From Symbiobacterium sp. (GTDB taxonomy: Bacteria; Bacillota; Sulfobacillia; UBA995; UBA9673), in NCBI GenBank assembly GCA_020725405.1, contig DYFB01000039.1, positions 1 through 44,427 on the forward strand: 44,427 nt of DNA, given 5' to 3'. Under the pieces are notes generated by a model. The model ran no database searches. It was given only the letters and a program-made list of their open reading frames with translations, and was not told the DNA's origin. Both the position numbers and the translations under genes were made by a program. Of this stretch, positions 33,042-40,133 are shown piece after piece (within the stretch, counting starts at the first letter, position 1; each line of letters opens with the position of its first letter).

Positions 33042-34929
33042 CCCGCTTCCCTCCTTTCTCCTGGCGGGCCGAGGCGCCCTGGGCGCCGGCGATGGGGCTC
33101 TCCTCCTGGTACCTCCGGACGACCTCGATGGGGTAGGCGTCCATTGCCTCGATCCAGGCCGTGAGCTTCTCGACCCGCTTGCGGTCGTCGGTCGGCAGGG
33201 CCAGCGGCCGGCCGCGGCAGTCGAGGATGAGCCCGACCTGACCACCCTGGACCTCGGCGGTGACCTTCTTCCCGCGGCCTTCGCCCAGGTCGAGACCTGA
33301 AAGAGGCTCGGCTTCGACCGTAGCCCTCTCTCCGACCCCGAGGGGCACCCGCCTGATGTCTCCGAAGGCGACGGTCTCCTCGACGACACTGCCGTCGGGC
33401 ATGGTCACCTTGACCTTCAGGGCCGGGCGGCCCTCGCGTCCCGGACCGCTCGGAGCGACACACGTCCCGAGACGGACCAGGCAGTCCTTGTCGAAGACCT
33501 CGGCCGCTATCTCGGGATGGGTACTTGCCAGAACGCCGAGATGGGGCATCATGAAGATGCTGTCGACGGCGAGCTGACAGAAGGCCTCGGGCTGGAAGGC
33601 ATCAAGGAGCATCAGCGCCGCCTGGTTCCGGCGCGGGGCGTGGGAGAGGACCCCGCCGCTGCCGACCAGGATGTCGAGCTTCTTGAGGTCGATGATCTCC
33701 GTCCCGTAGGAAGACTTCATGACATCCTTCCGACTCCGCCAAACGACGGACACCTCCTCCTGCTCGACCTTGCGGGCGAGCTGGCGGTGGTGCTCGAAGG
33801 ACAGGCGGAGAGCCTCCCGGGCCAGAGCCTGCTCGAGGATGAGGTTGGCCAGGGTCTGGGGGATGGTCGTCGGCCGGACCATCTTGTTGGAAAGCCAGTC
33901 CGAGAGACCCTCCTGGTCGATCTCGAAGGGGACCCAGCGCCGGATGTTCTCATAGCCGGCCTGCTCGTAGACGTTGCAGATGCTATAGCTCATCCCGAGG
34001 TTGGCGCTGACGGTCCGGGTGAAAGTCCCGGAAAACTCGGAGAAGACGTCGGTCGTCGCTCCCCCGATGTCGACCCCGATGATGGAGGCGTTGTACTCCC
34101 GGGCCATGACCTGGATGATGTGGCCCACCGCGCCCGGGGTTGGCATGATGGTCGTGTCGACCCACTTCATTAGCTCCCCGTAGCCGGGGGCCTGGGCCAT
34201 GACGTGGTTCATGAAAAGGTCGTGGATGGCCTCCCGCGCCGGGCCCAGGTTCTCGACGTCCGACCTGGGGCGGACGTTCTCAACCACGTGCACGTCCATG
34301 GTCGCGGCGCAGACCGAGTCGACGATGTCGGCGGCGTCCTTGTTCCCGGCGTAGACCAGCGGCAGCTTATAGGTGGCCCCGAAACGCGGCTGGGGGTTGG
34401 CCTGGACGATGGTCTCGGCCATCGCGGCGAGGTAGGATACCGAGCCCCCGTCCACTCCGCCCGACATCAGGATGATGTCCGGCCGGAGCTGGGTGATGCG
34501 GGTTATCTGTTCGGAGGTCGAGCGCCCGTCGTCGACGGCGATGACGTCCAGGACGACCGCCCCGGCGCCGAGCGCCGCCCGGTGGGCGCTATCGGCGCTT
34601 ATGTGGGTGACCAGACCGGCGACCATCATCTGCAAGCCGCCGCCGGCGCTGGAGGTTGACACGTAGTAATCGACGCCGCGGTCGCCTTTCCTCGGTCGGA
34701 TCAAACGGCCCTGGTCGTCAAGAATTGAGCGCTGGATGAGCTCCTCCACCCGCTTGATGGATTTCCTCACGCCGATCATGACGTTCTCCCAGGGCGCTTC
34801 GACCGTGGTGGGCATCTCGCCGCGGGTGACGAGCCGGTACTCGTCGCCGCGTTTCTCAATCAGAATGGCCTTCGTGGTCGTGCTGCCTACGTCCGTGGCC
34901 AGGATGGATTCAGGTTGACTGGCGGCCAC
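33013..34929 (-). CDS. MutL/GlmL-like ASKHA ATPase, copy B
   Basis: The 638-aa ATPase has TDVGSTTTKAILIEK near the N-terminus, GVDIGGATTDVFSEFSG in the middle and VGSGGVLSHAPRRNQAAL in the last third. It also carries the same extra C-terminal domain as copy A (GGQVGLILDCRGRPLAL) and a further basic tail ending FRR. An insertion with basic and acidic residues (VEQEEVSVVWRSRKDVMKSS) distinguishes it from copy A. GTG 34929 follows GAGGAGGGGACCAT. It is the first gene of the long run to tsaD. With all ATP motifs intact in both copies, both are probably active, perhaps as a heterodimer. Confidence 0.85.
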   Translation of the reverse strand: MAASQPESILATDVGSTTTKAILIEKRGDEYRLVTRGEMPTTVEAPWENVMIGVRKSIKRVEELIQRSILDDQGRLIRPRKGDRGVDYYVSTSSAGGGLQMMVAGLVTHISADSAHRAALGAGAVVLDVIAVDDGRSTSEQITRITQLRPDIILMSGGVDGGSVSYLAAMAETIVQANPQPRFGATYKLPLVYAGNKDAADIVDSVCAATMDVHVVENVRPRSDVENLGPAREAIHDLFMNHVMAQAPGYGELMKWVDTTIMPTPGAVGHIIQVMAREYNASIIGVDIGGATTDVFSEFSGTFTRTVSANLGMSYSICNVYEQAGYENIRRWVPFEIDQEGLSDWLSNKMVRPTTIPQTLANLILEQALAREALRLSFEHHRQLARKVEQEEVSVVWRSRKDVMKSSYGTEIIDLKKLDILVGSGGVLSHAPRRNQAALMLLDAFQPEAFCQLAVDSIFMMPHLGVLASTHPEIAAEVFDKDCLVRLGTCVAPSGPGREGRPALKVKVTMPDGSVVEETVAFGDIRRVPLGVGERATVEAEPLSGLDLGEGRGKKVTAEVQGGQVGLILDCRGRPLALPTDDRKRVEKLTAWIEAMDAYPIEVVRRYQEESPIAGAQGASARQEKGGKRDGLLARFRR

Positions 34930-34963
34930 ATGGTCCCCTCCTCTACTCTGAAGTCGCACCCCT

Positions 34964-35000
34964 CCGCTGCGTCCCGGCCTCGCCGGACTCTCCGCAGCGG
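34964..35000 (-). promoter_or_regulatory. Leader hairpin upstream of MutL-like B
   Basis: CCGCTGCG (34964-34971) pairs with CGCAGCGG (34993-35000) and encloses a second short stem (CCGG/CCGG). It lies 35-70 bases upstream of GTG 34929, inside the likely 5' leader of the long operon. It could be a structural stabiliser or an attenuator. Confidence 0.4.
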
Positions 35001-35003
35001 ACC

Positions 35004-35033
35004 CTCGCGTACAGCGAGCTTATGCGAACATAA
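35004..35033. promoter_or_regulatory. Paired inverted repeats in the MutL-like operon promoter region
   Basis: Two inverted repeats stand side by side. CTCGC-gtaca-GCGAG is at 35004-35018 and TTATG-cgaa-CATAA at 35020-35033. The second is an AT-rich island in GC-rich DNA and overlaps the only plausible -10 sequences for the minus-strand operon. It may be a repressor site. The rest of the gap 34930-35189 holds the hairpins listed separately. Confidence 0.4.
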
Positions 35034-35114
35034 TCCGGTTTCGCCTGATGAACCACGCCGCGGAAGGGAGGGCCGCGGGCGCCTTTCGGGAGGCGAAGGG
35101 TTTCGGTGAAAGCC

Positions 35115-35158
35115 CCGTGGGGGGGGCCCCTCCTCGGGGGACAGGCCCACCCCCACGG
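35115..35158 (-). terminator. Terminator of the DUF6754-type membrane gene cluster
   Basis: CCGTGGGGG (35115-35123) pairs with CCCCCACGG (35150-35158). Five more pairs follow inward past one bulged A. On the minus strand it follows the end of the membrane gene at 35190 and is succeeded by GGGGCTTTCACC. A smaller stem (35173-35179 with 35188-35194) overlaps that gene's stop codon. The cluster upstream therefore probably ends here. Confidence 0.6.
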
Positions 35159-35189
35159 ATGCACGCCTAGCTCCTAGCCGCACTACAGG

Positions 35190-35798
35190 CTAGGGGGTCA
35201 CTCCCAGCCAGTCCACGATGATGGTGTTGGCGCGCGAGAGGAACAGGTTCCACCTGTATAGGACCGTGTTCCCGAACGCGGAGCCGAGAGCGATCATGAT
35301 GTACCATTTGCCCACCTCGGCGATGCCTCCGACGACCGGGTTCTCCTTCGCTATCGTGAAGAAGAAGTAGGTCAGGGTCGCGAGGATACCGATGACTATG
35401 AGGACGTTCTCCACCGAATTCAGGGCGATGAACGAGGTCCTCACCTGCGTCAGCCAGACGGCCGGGGCGAAGCCGAGAACGTACCCGGTGCCGAAGCCTA
35501 CCCAGAACGACATCGGGTACCGGGCCAGCCAGGCCAGCGACGGCACGTACCGGAAGAAGATCATGAGACCGAGGATGATGGCCAGGATGTAGTGCCATTC
35601 CCCGTTCTGCATGACGTTGTCCTTCACGAACACGACGATGTAGTTGTGGAAGTAGAACACGAACCAGTAGGCCGTCGCGAGCCCGAGGTACGTCGTCTCG
35701 GCGAACCGCCAGATGGGGTTATCCTTGTAGAGATAGGTGTAGACTGCCAGGATGCAGATGGCCTGCGCCCATATCCCTGGGTTGGTCGAGAGGTTCAT
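35190..35798 (-). CDS. Multi-spanning membrane protein, DUF6754 cluster, copy B
   Basis: The 202-aa protein has about five or six membrane helices (AQAICILAVYTYLYK, YLGLATAYWFVFYFHNYIVV, YILAIILGLMIFFRYVPSLA, NVLIVIGILATLTYFFFTI, WYIMIALGSAFGNTVLY). No transporter signature is recognised. Its C-terminal helix motif resembles that of the multi-TM protein at 36766-37392 (IALGSAFGNTVLYRWNLFLS against LLGASIGAFATALRIMLGLE), so they may be distant paralogues. ATG 35798 follows GAGGAGGTGAAAACCGG. It is last in the four-gene cluster. Confidence 0.7.
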   Translation of the reverse strand: MNLSTNPGIWAQAICILAVYTYLYKDNPIWRFAETTYLGLATAYWFVFYFHNYIVVFVKDNVMQNGEWHYILAIILGLMIFFRYVPSLAWLARYPMSFWVGFGTGYVLGFAPAVWLTQVRTSFIALNSVENVLIVIGILATLTYFFFTIAKENPVVGGIAEVGKWYIMIALGSAFGNTVLYRWNLFLSRANTIIVDWLGVTP

Positions 35799-35874
35799 CC
35801 GGTTTTCACCTCCTCGTCAGTCTCGTAGAGACCGCCTGCCATGAAGGGCGCCCTGCCCGAAGGCGGAGGCACCG

Positions 35875-36693
35875 TTACTTCTTCTTCGTCGTCAGATAGC
35901 CGATGTTGCCGAGGACGATGAACAGCGTGATCAGCAGGGCGATGGAGGACATGGTGTCCTGGGCCTTGATGGCCTTGCCCGGCCGACCGACGAGCAGCTC
36001 ATACTCGGCGCATCCGCGGCTGCCGGCGATCATGCCCTTGTACTGGCCGGAGGCCACGTAGGGCATGTTCTCCGGAACGGACATCTGGATCTCACCGACG
36101 ATGAGCGGGATGTTCTCCGGCTCGTTGACGTAGGTGAGCCAGGTCGGAGCACCCGGCGTCCCGCAGTCGAGAACGAGGCACGCGTTCACGAACTCCGCGG
36201 TGATCTTCGGGACGCGGTTCATGATCGGGAACGACGCGATGGGACGGTTGGTGTAGTCGGTCAGAGCGGCACCCCACAGGTCGGTGACGGCCGCCTGCAG
36301 GAAGACGCTCCCGCCGGGCTTGGAGCCGAGGTTGATCCAGTCCTCACCGTAGACCAGCCCGAACTCCTTCGCTATCTCCTCGGCGATGGGATGGACCAGC
36401 TGCGGGCCCTGCACCCAGCTCGTGTTCACGACGACGATCTTGTACCCGCGCTTGGCCGCGTGGTAGAAGAACACCGTGAACATCGGGTGGAGCTCACCCA
36501 TGGCCCCCGCGTCGTACATCGGGGAGATGATGACCAGCGACCCGTCCGGAAGGTTCTCAACGGCGGCGTAGGTCTGCCTGGCGAGGTCGGAGATCTTGAC
36601 CGGGAGACCTATCGGGTAGAGCATCGTGAAGACCACGACGCAGACACCGATGATGTAGATTATCCGGCGGTCGATCTTCATCAGCTTCTCCAC
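35875..36693 (-). CDS. Membrane-anchored protein, possible remote DUF6754 relative
   Basis: The 272-aa protein has one N-terminal helix (residues 9-28), a domain of about 215 residues, and one C-terminal helix (249-266) followed by TTKKK. The domain starts GSLVIISPMYDAGAMGELHP. It has HAAKRGYKIVVVNTSWVQGP, IAEEIAKEFGLVYGEDWINL and a late SGQYKGMIAGSRGCAEYEL. This layout (TM, domain, TM; an H-A-K helix; a G-x-x-x-G-M-I block before a cysteine/aromatic patch) parallels the DUF6754 protein two genes upstream (HVAKQCARYDTRFLAL, TGSFQGMIQIGG). GTG 36693 follows GAAGGAGGTG. Function is unknown. Confidence 0.65.
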   Translation of the reverse strand: MEKLMKIDRRIIYIIGVCVVVFTMLYPIGLPVKISDLARQTYAAVENLPDGSLVIISPMYDAGAMGELHPMFTVFFYHAAKRGYKIVVVNTSWVQGPQLVHPIAEEIAKEFGLVYGEDWINLGSKPGGSVFLQAAVTDLWGAALTDYTNRPIASFPIMNRVPKITAEFVNACLVLDCGTPGAPTWLTYVNEPENIPLIVGEIQMSVPENMPYVASGQYKGMIAGSRGCAEYELLVGRPGKAIKAQDTMSSIALLITLFIVLGNIGYLTTKKK

Positions 36694-36765
36694 TTAAAGG
36701 CACCTCCTTCCGGAGATGGACTTTCCAATCGTATCGCAGTAGACCGTCATGAGCAGCCTTACCCC

Positions 36766-37392
36766 TTACTGAGTCCCGGTGCCGCCGAGATGAGCGCGCT
36801 CCAGACCCAGCATGATGCGCAGCGCCGTGGCAAAGGCACCGATGGAGGCGCCGAGCAGGATGCCGCGCATACCGGCCATGTTCGGCACGGCCATGATCTT
36901 ATTGACCCAGTACGACCACTGGCCCCAGATGGCGTCGCCGATCGGGGCCCGCCCGAGCATGACGAAGACGGCGAAGATCATCAAGACGGTCGCTTCCTTC
37001 GTCCGGATGCGGAACGCCCGGTAGGCGGCGGACGAGATGAAGAACGCGACCAACGAGAAGACGGCCGAGCTCAACGCCGCCTGGATGTTCTGGTATATCC
37101 AGTTGAACTGGGTCCCCGTGTGCGACTGGATGAGGCCAAGCACGGCGTAGCCGTACATGACGATCATCAGCCAGACGCTGAAGATCCAGCCTTCCCTCTT
37201 CCGCTGGATGGCTTTCCAGTGGATGGCCGTCAGGTTCACGAACCCGAGAGCGAGGGCGATGCAGATGCTGATCAGGAACCACCCGTCAAGGGCGTCCTTG
37301 ATCCCGAGCTGCTTCCCCAGGTGGAAGTGGGCCGAGAACACGACGATGAGCGAGGAAAGGACGGTTACTATCATCGGACCTTCTTTACGCAT
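36766..37392 (-). CDS. Multi-spanning membrane protein, DUF6754 cluster, copy A
   Basis: The 208-aa protein has about five or six hydrophobic segments (MIVTVLSSLIVVFSAHF, GWFLISICIALALGFVNL, FSVWLMIVMYGYAVLGLI, SSAVFSLVAFFISSAAYRAF, ATVLMIFAVFVMLG, GILLGASIGAFATALRIML). No known transporter motif is seen. ATG 37392 follows TGAGGGGGGTG, 91 bases after the DUF6754 gene. Its partner-like position (after a DUF6754-type gene) is repeated by the gene at 35190-35798. Confidence 0.7.
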   Translation of the reverse strand: MRKEGPMIVTVLSSLIVVFSAHFHLGKQLGIKDALDGWFLISICIALALGFVNLTAIHWKAIQRKREGWIFSVWLMIVMYGYAVLGLIQSHTGTQFNWIYQNIQAALSSAVFSLVAFFISSAAYRAFRIRTKEATVLMIFAVFVMLGRAPIGDAIWGQWSYWVNKIMAVPNMAGMRGILLGASIGAFATALRIMLGLERAHLGGTGTQ

Positions 37393-37483
37393 GTAGACAC
37401 CCCCTCACTGCTCAGAGTGCCCTTCCGTCGAGAGACTTCCGGCCGTCCGGCTCACAGACACTCCGACCAAGGCCTCCCACCGC

Positions 37484-38296
37484 CTAGAGCTGCAGGAGGT
37501 CCTTGAGCCAGGTGTTGTCCGGAGCGACGGTGGCCATAACCGAACCGACCAGGATGATCAGCCAAACGAGCATCTTCAGCCAGTCCTGGCCAACAACCGT
37601 CCCGTAGAGCACCGGCTCCTTGGACAGGTACGCGCTGGCGGCGTAGATCTCCTCACCGATCAGAGCGTAGTCGCAGGCGGCGACGAAGAACGGGAGCTGG
37701 TGGGTGTTGGCCGTCCCGCCGATCTGGATCATGCCCTGGAAGGATCCGGTCTCGGCCAGGATCATCGACTCGGCGTAGAACGAGCCGACCATGATGTTGG
37801 CGGCCGGACGCTCACGCTCGAAGATGCCGATGACCGAGCTCGTGAAAGCGAACTGCTCGGCCGAAAGGAAGCGGACGTCGTCCGGGTTGAAGGCGTCCGG
37901 ACGGCCCTCCTCCAGGTAGGCCTGGCGGGTGATCTCCTCGATGACCGCGTACGGAAGCGGGTCGCACGTCAGAGCGAGGAACCTGGTGTCGTAACGCGCG
38001 CACTGCTTCGCGACATGGCTGATCATGCCGAGAGCGGCCAGGGTCTGCGGCTCGTCGATGCTCTGGATGCCCGGGATGAAGTCAACCGGGCGCCCCATCT
38101 CCGTGGCGCGACCGATGGCCTCGTCGACGGCCTCCAGCCCGGCGATCTTCTTGATCTCCGGGATCTTCCGGCCCGTGCGGGCGCGGCTGATAAGAACCCA
38201 GATGAAGATGCCGAGAAGAAGAACGACCACGAAGTCAGCGACCTGACCCTGCGCGAGAACCCCGAGTACGGGCTTGGCCTCTTGCGCTAGCAACAT
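37484..38296 (-). CDS. DUF6754 domain membrane protein
   Basis: The 270-aa protein matches my knowledge of DUF6754, an uncharacterised domain of about 260 residues found in bacteria and some archaea. It has an N-terminal helix (residues 19-38) followed by EMGRPVDFIPGIQSIDEPQT, GMISHVAKQCARYDTRFLAL and NPDDVRFLSAEQFAFTSSV. The hallmark AESMILAETGSFQGMIQIGG and LPFFVAACDYALIGEEIYAA come next, and a C-terminal helix (about 240-258). ATG 38296 follows CCAGGAGGTGAG. It leads the four-gene membrane cluster next to the two MutL-like modules. Confidence 0.8.
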   Translation of the reverse strand: MLLAQEAKPVLGVLAQGQVADFVVVLLLGIFIWVLISRARTGRKIPEIKKIAGLEAVDEAIGRATEMGRPVDFIPGIQSIDEPQTLAALGMISHVAKQCARYDTRFLALTCDPLPYAVIEEITRQAYLEEGRPDAFNPDDVRFLSAEQFAFTSSVIGIFERERPAANIMVGSFYAESMILAETGSFQGMIQIGGTANTHQLPFFVAACDYALIGEEIYAASAYLSKEPVLYGTVVGQDWLKMLVWLIILVGSVMATVAPDNTWLKDLLQL

Positions 38297-38355
38297 GGAT
38301 TATCTCACCTCCTGGACCTAGGATTGGCTATCGCCTCACTCGCCGGGAGCCGGAA

Positions 38356-38367
38356 GGGAGTACTCCC
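38356..38367. promoter_or_regulatory. Perfect 12-bp palindrome in the DUF6754 leader
   Basis: GGGAGTACTCCC stands 60 bases upstream of the DUF6754 ATG, in a 169-base gap that is AT-rich near 38400-38470. It is a candidate dimer operator. No confident -35/-10 pair could be picked in this gap. Confidence 0.4.
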
Positions 38368-38465
38368 GCCGAGGTCTGGCCTCCAGTTGGGGCGCGGCGC
38401 GCCAGGAAATCTGACAATTCAACGCGCTACATTCGCTAAGACCGCACTCAATCCTTCTCGGGAAC

Positions 38466-38990
38466 CTAGTTTTTTGAAGGCGGCCCAGCCTCGTCACGGT
38501 CTCCGGCCTTCTCCTGGCCCAGGTAGCGGCGGACCAGTCCAAGGACTTCGTCGCGGTTGGCCGGGCTGAAATAGAGGGTCAGCCCCTTCAGGTAGCGGTT
38601 GCGGAGGTCGGTCGGGCGCAGGCGAAGGAAGACGCCGTCGTCGAAGACGCGGTACTCGTCGAAGTCCCGCCACCTGTGGCCGTCCTCGGAGAAGAAAATC
38701 CTCTGATAGACCCTCTTGTTGGTCAGGCGGAAGCGCACCGGAAAGTAGAGGGGCCCGAGGGCTCCGCCCATCATGACCAGCGCGATGAGGAGGAAGCCCG
38801 GCTGAGAGGGAAAGGCGATCCAGACCAGGGCCAGGATGAGGAGGGTCGCCAGAATGCCGACGGCGAAGGTCTTCGGCCGTCGGCTCCGGAGCGAGGAGGT
38901 CCAGGTGAGGAGAGTAGTCTCCGGGGCCCGCACATCGGATTCAGGCGCAGCCTGGGCCTCAGCTTGCCGTCCGCGCTGACGCTGGTTCAC
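38466..38990 (-). CDS. Membrane protein with PH-like cytosolic domain
   Basis: The 174-aa protein has a polar N-terminus and two closely spaced membrane helices (about residues 42-80: FAVGILATLLILALVWIAF, FLLIALVMMGGALGPL). A small beta-rich domain follows (VRFRLTNKRVYQRIFFSEDG, GVFLRLRPTDLRNRYLKGLT) that resembles bacterial PH-like (YdbS/bPH2) domains. It ends in a helix (REEV-type RDEVLGLVRRYLGQ). GTG 38990 follows GGGAGGACAGCC. It lies upstream of the DUF6754 cluster on the same strand, with a 169-base gap, so membership is possible but not certain. Confidence 0.55.
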   Translation of the reverse strand: MNQRQRGRQAEAQAAPESDVRAPETTLLTWTSSLRSRRPKTFAVGILATLLILALVWIAFPSQPGFLLIALVMMGGALGPLYFPVRFRLTNKRVYQRIFFSEDGHRWRDFDEYRVFDDGVFLRLRPTDLRNRYLKGLTLYFSPANRDEVLGLVRRYLGQEKAGDRDEAGPPSKN

Positions 38991-39030
38991 GGCTGTCCTC
39001 CCGTTGGTCGTAGCTGTCGAGCGGTCTTCG

Positions 39031-39060
39031 CCCCGCCCGACGGTCGCCGGCCGGGCGGGG
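39031..39060 (-). terminator. GC hairpin after the DUF4438 gene
   Basis: CCCCGCCCG (39031-39039) pairs with CGGGCGGGG (39052-39060) in the short gap after the DUF4438 stop at 39110. It probably separates that gene from the PH-like gene downstream. No T-run is seen. Confidence 0.45.
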
Positions 39061-39109
39061 GCTTGTCACAGGTCTTCCCAAAGTGAACGAGTATTTCGCC
39101 CCGCCCGAT

Positions 39110-40015
39110 TTATTCCCTCCCGGAGGGGGCGACGGCTTCCCTGAGGCCCAAGAGAAGGGCCAGGTTGGCCCGCGGGTCGAGTCGTGGGGCTATCTCTCCG
39201 TCGTTGGCGGTGAGGAGAGTGGTCACTCCCGGACCGTGTCCAGCGATCATGGAATCGCTGTGGACGACCACGCCGATGATGACGGCCCCTCGGCGGTAGC
39301 GCCACCCGAAGAAGGCCGACGCGTCGCGGATGGCCACAATGTCGCCGAAGCGGAGCTTGTCCAGCCCGTGCTCGGCGAGAGCCGCCGGCTCCTGGGTGGT
39401 TATGTCATAGTCGCCGCTGTGGGCCGTCGAAGCGCCAAGCCCCGAACCCATCAGCACCGCCGGCACCTCGGCGGCGACGGGAACGGACAGCCGCTTGCCC
39501 TGCGGGCCGGTCTCGACGGCCAGGCCCATTCGCTCGAGAAGGTCGGGGTCGAGGTTCATGACCTTCACCGAGGGGAACCCCTCTATCTCGAGGCCCTGCC
39601 CGAAGGCCCGGACCATGATCTTGTCGCCGATGACGAGTTTCTCCAGGTCCTCCGGCGGGAAGTCCAGGATGACGTGCTCGATTCCCCCGTGCTTCCCGGT
39701 AACGATCCCGGTAAGTCCCTTGGCCCTGTCCGACCCCACTACCATGGCCCGGTTCCCGACACAGGCGAGGGTGTTCAGGGCCATGTTGACCTTCTCGTCC
39801 TTGTCCTTGACGCTCACACCCGGCTCGACATGGTCGCCCGCCCAGCCGTAGACCGGGTCACCCACCCTGACGTTGTAGACTATCCCTCCCGTGGCCGGGC
39901 CCACCCGGGCCACGCCGTCATGACCGACGCGGTACGAGGTGCGCATGATAGGGGCGCACACCTCACCCATCACCGATATGGCCACGAGCCGGTCCCGGTT
40001 CGTCCTGATCGGCAA
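39110..40015 (-). CDS. DUF4438 protein
   Basis: The 301-aa protein matches the DUF4438 pattern: an N-terminal MGEVCAPIMRTSYRVGHDGV, then GPATGGIVYNVRVGDPVYGW and AGDHVEPGVSVKDKDEKVNM. Later come GLTGIVTGKHGGIEHVILDF and a C-terminal GVVVHSDSMIAGHGPGVTTL. Function is unknown. Conserved Asp/His-Glu residues and glycine turns suggest an enzyme or ligand-binding beta fold. TTG 40015 is used. Family similarity begins 12-15 residues later, so a downstream GTG is possible. The upstream gap carries an 18-bp repeat array (40053-40098). Confidence 0.8.
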   Translation of the reverse strand: MPIRTNRDRLVAISVMGEVCAPIMRTSYRVGHDGVARVGPATGGIVYNVRVGDPVYGWAGDHVEPGVSVKDKDEKVNMALNTLACVGNRAMVVGSDRAKGLTGIVTGKHGGIEHVILDFPPEDLEKLVIGDKIMVRAFGQGLEIEGFPSVKVMNLDPDLLERMGLAVETGPQGKRLSVPVAAEVPAVLMGSGLGASTAHSGDYDITTQEPAALAEHGLDKLRFGDIVAIRDASAFFGWRYRRGAVIIGVVVHSDSMIAGHGPGVTTLLTANDGEIAPRLDPRANLALLLGLREAVAPSGRE

Positions 40016-40052
40016 GAGCCCATCATCCTCTCATCTGTGGTGTTTACGGAAC

Positions 40053-40098
40053 CCGTGTCGTTCAGGTAATCCGTGTCGTTTATCTAATCCGCGTCGCT
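40053..40098. repeat. Three imperfect 18-bp direct repeats
   Basis: CCGTGTCGTT begins units at 40053 and 40071, and a degenerate CCGCGTCGCT begins a third at 40089, with exact 18-base spacing. The second halves (CAGGTAAT, TATCTAAT) are AT-richer. The array lies 38-83 bases upstream of the DUF4438 start and may be a tandem regulator site. Confidence 0.6.
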
Positions 40099-40133
40099 CC
40101 GCCCCCGCGGGCCGGCCCCAACGAGGGGGACCT

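Noticed and set aside
27412-34929. Glutamate mutase operon with GlmL chaperone
   Set aside because: No glmE, glmS or other B12-binding (DxHxxG) gene is present, and the ATPases are about 160 residues longer than classical GlmL.
28548-34929. DNA mismatch-repair MutL
   Set aside because: The name is shared, but the proteins have ASKHA phosphate and adenosine motifs, not the GHKL ATPase and endonuclease motifs of mismatch-repair MutL.
35020-35033. LexA (SOS) box
   Set aside because: Only a GAAC half site is present. The symmetric TTATG/CATAA does not fit CGAAC-N4-GTTCG.
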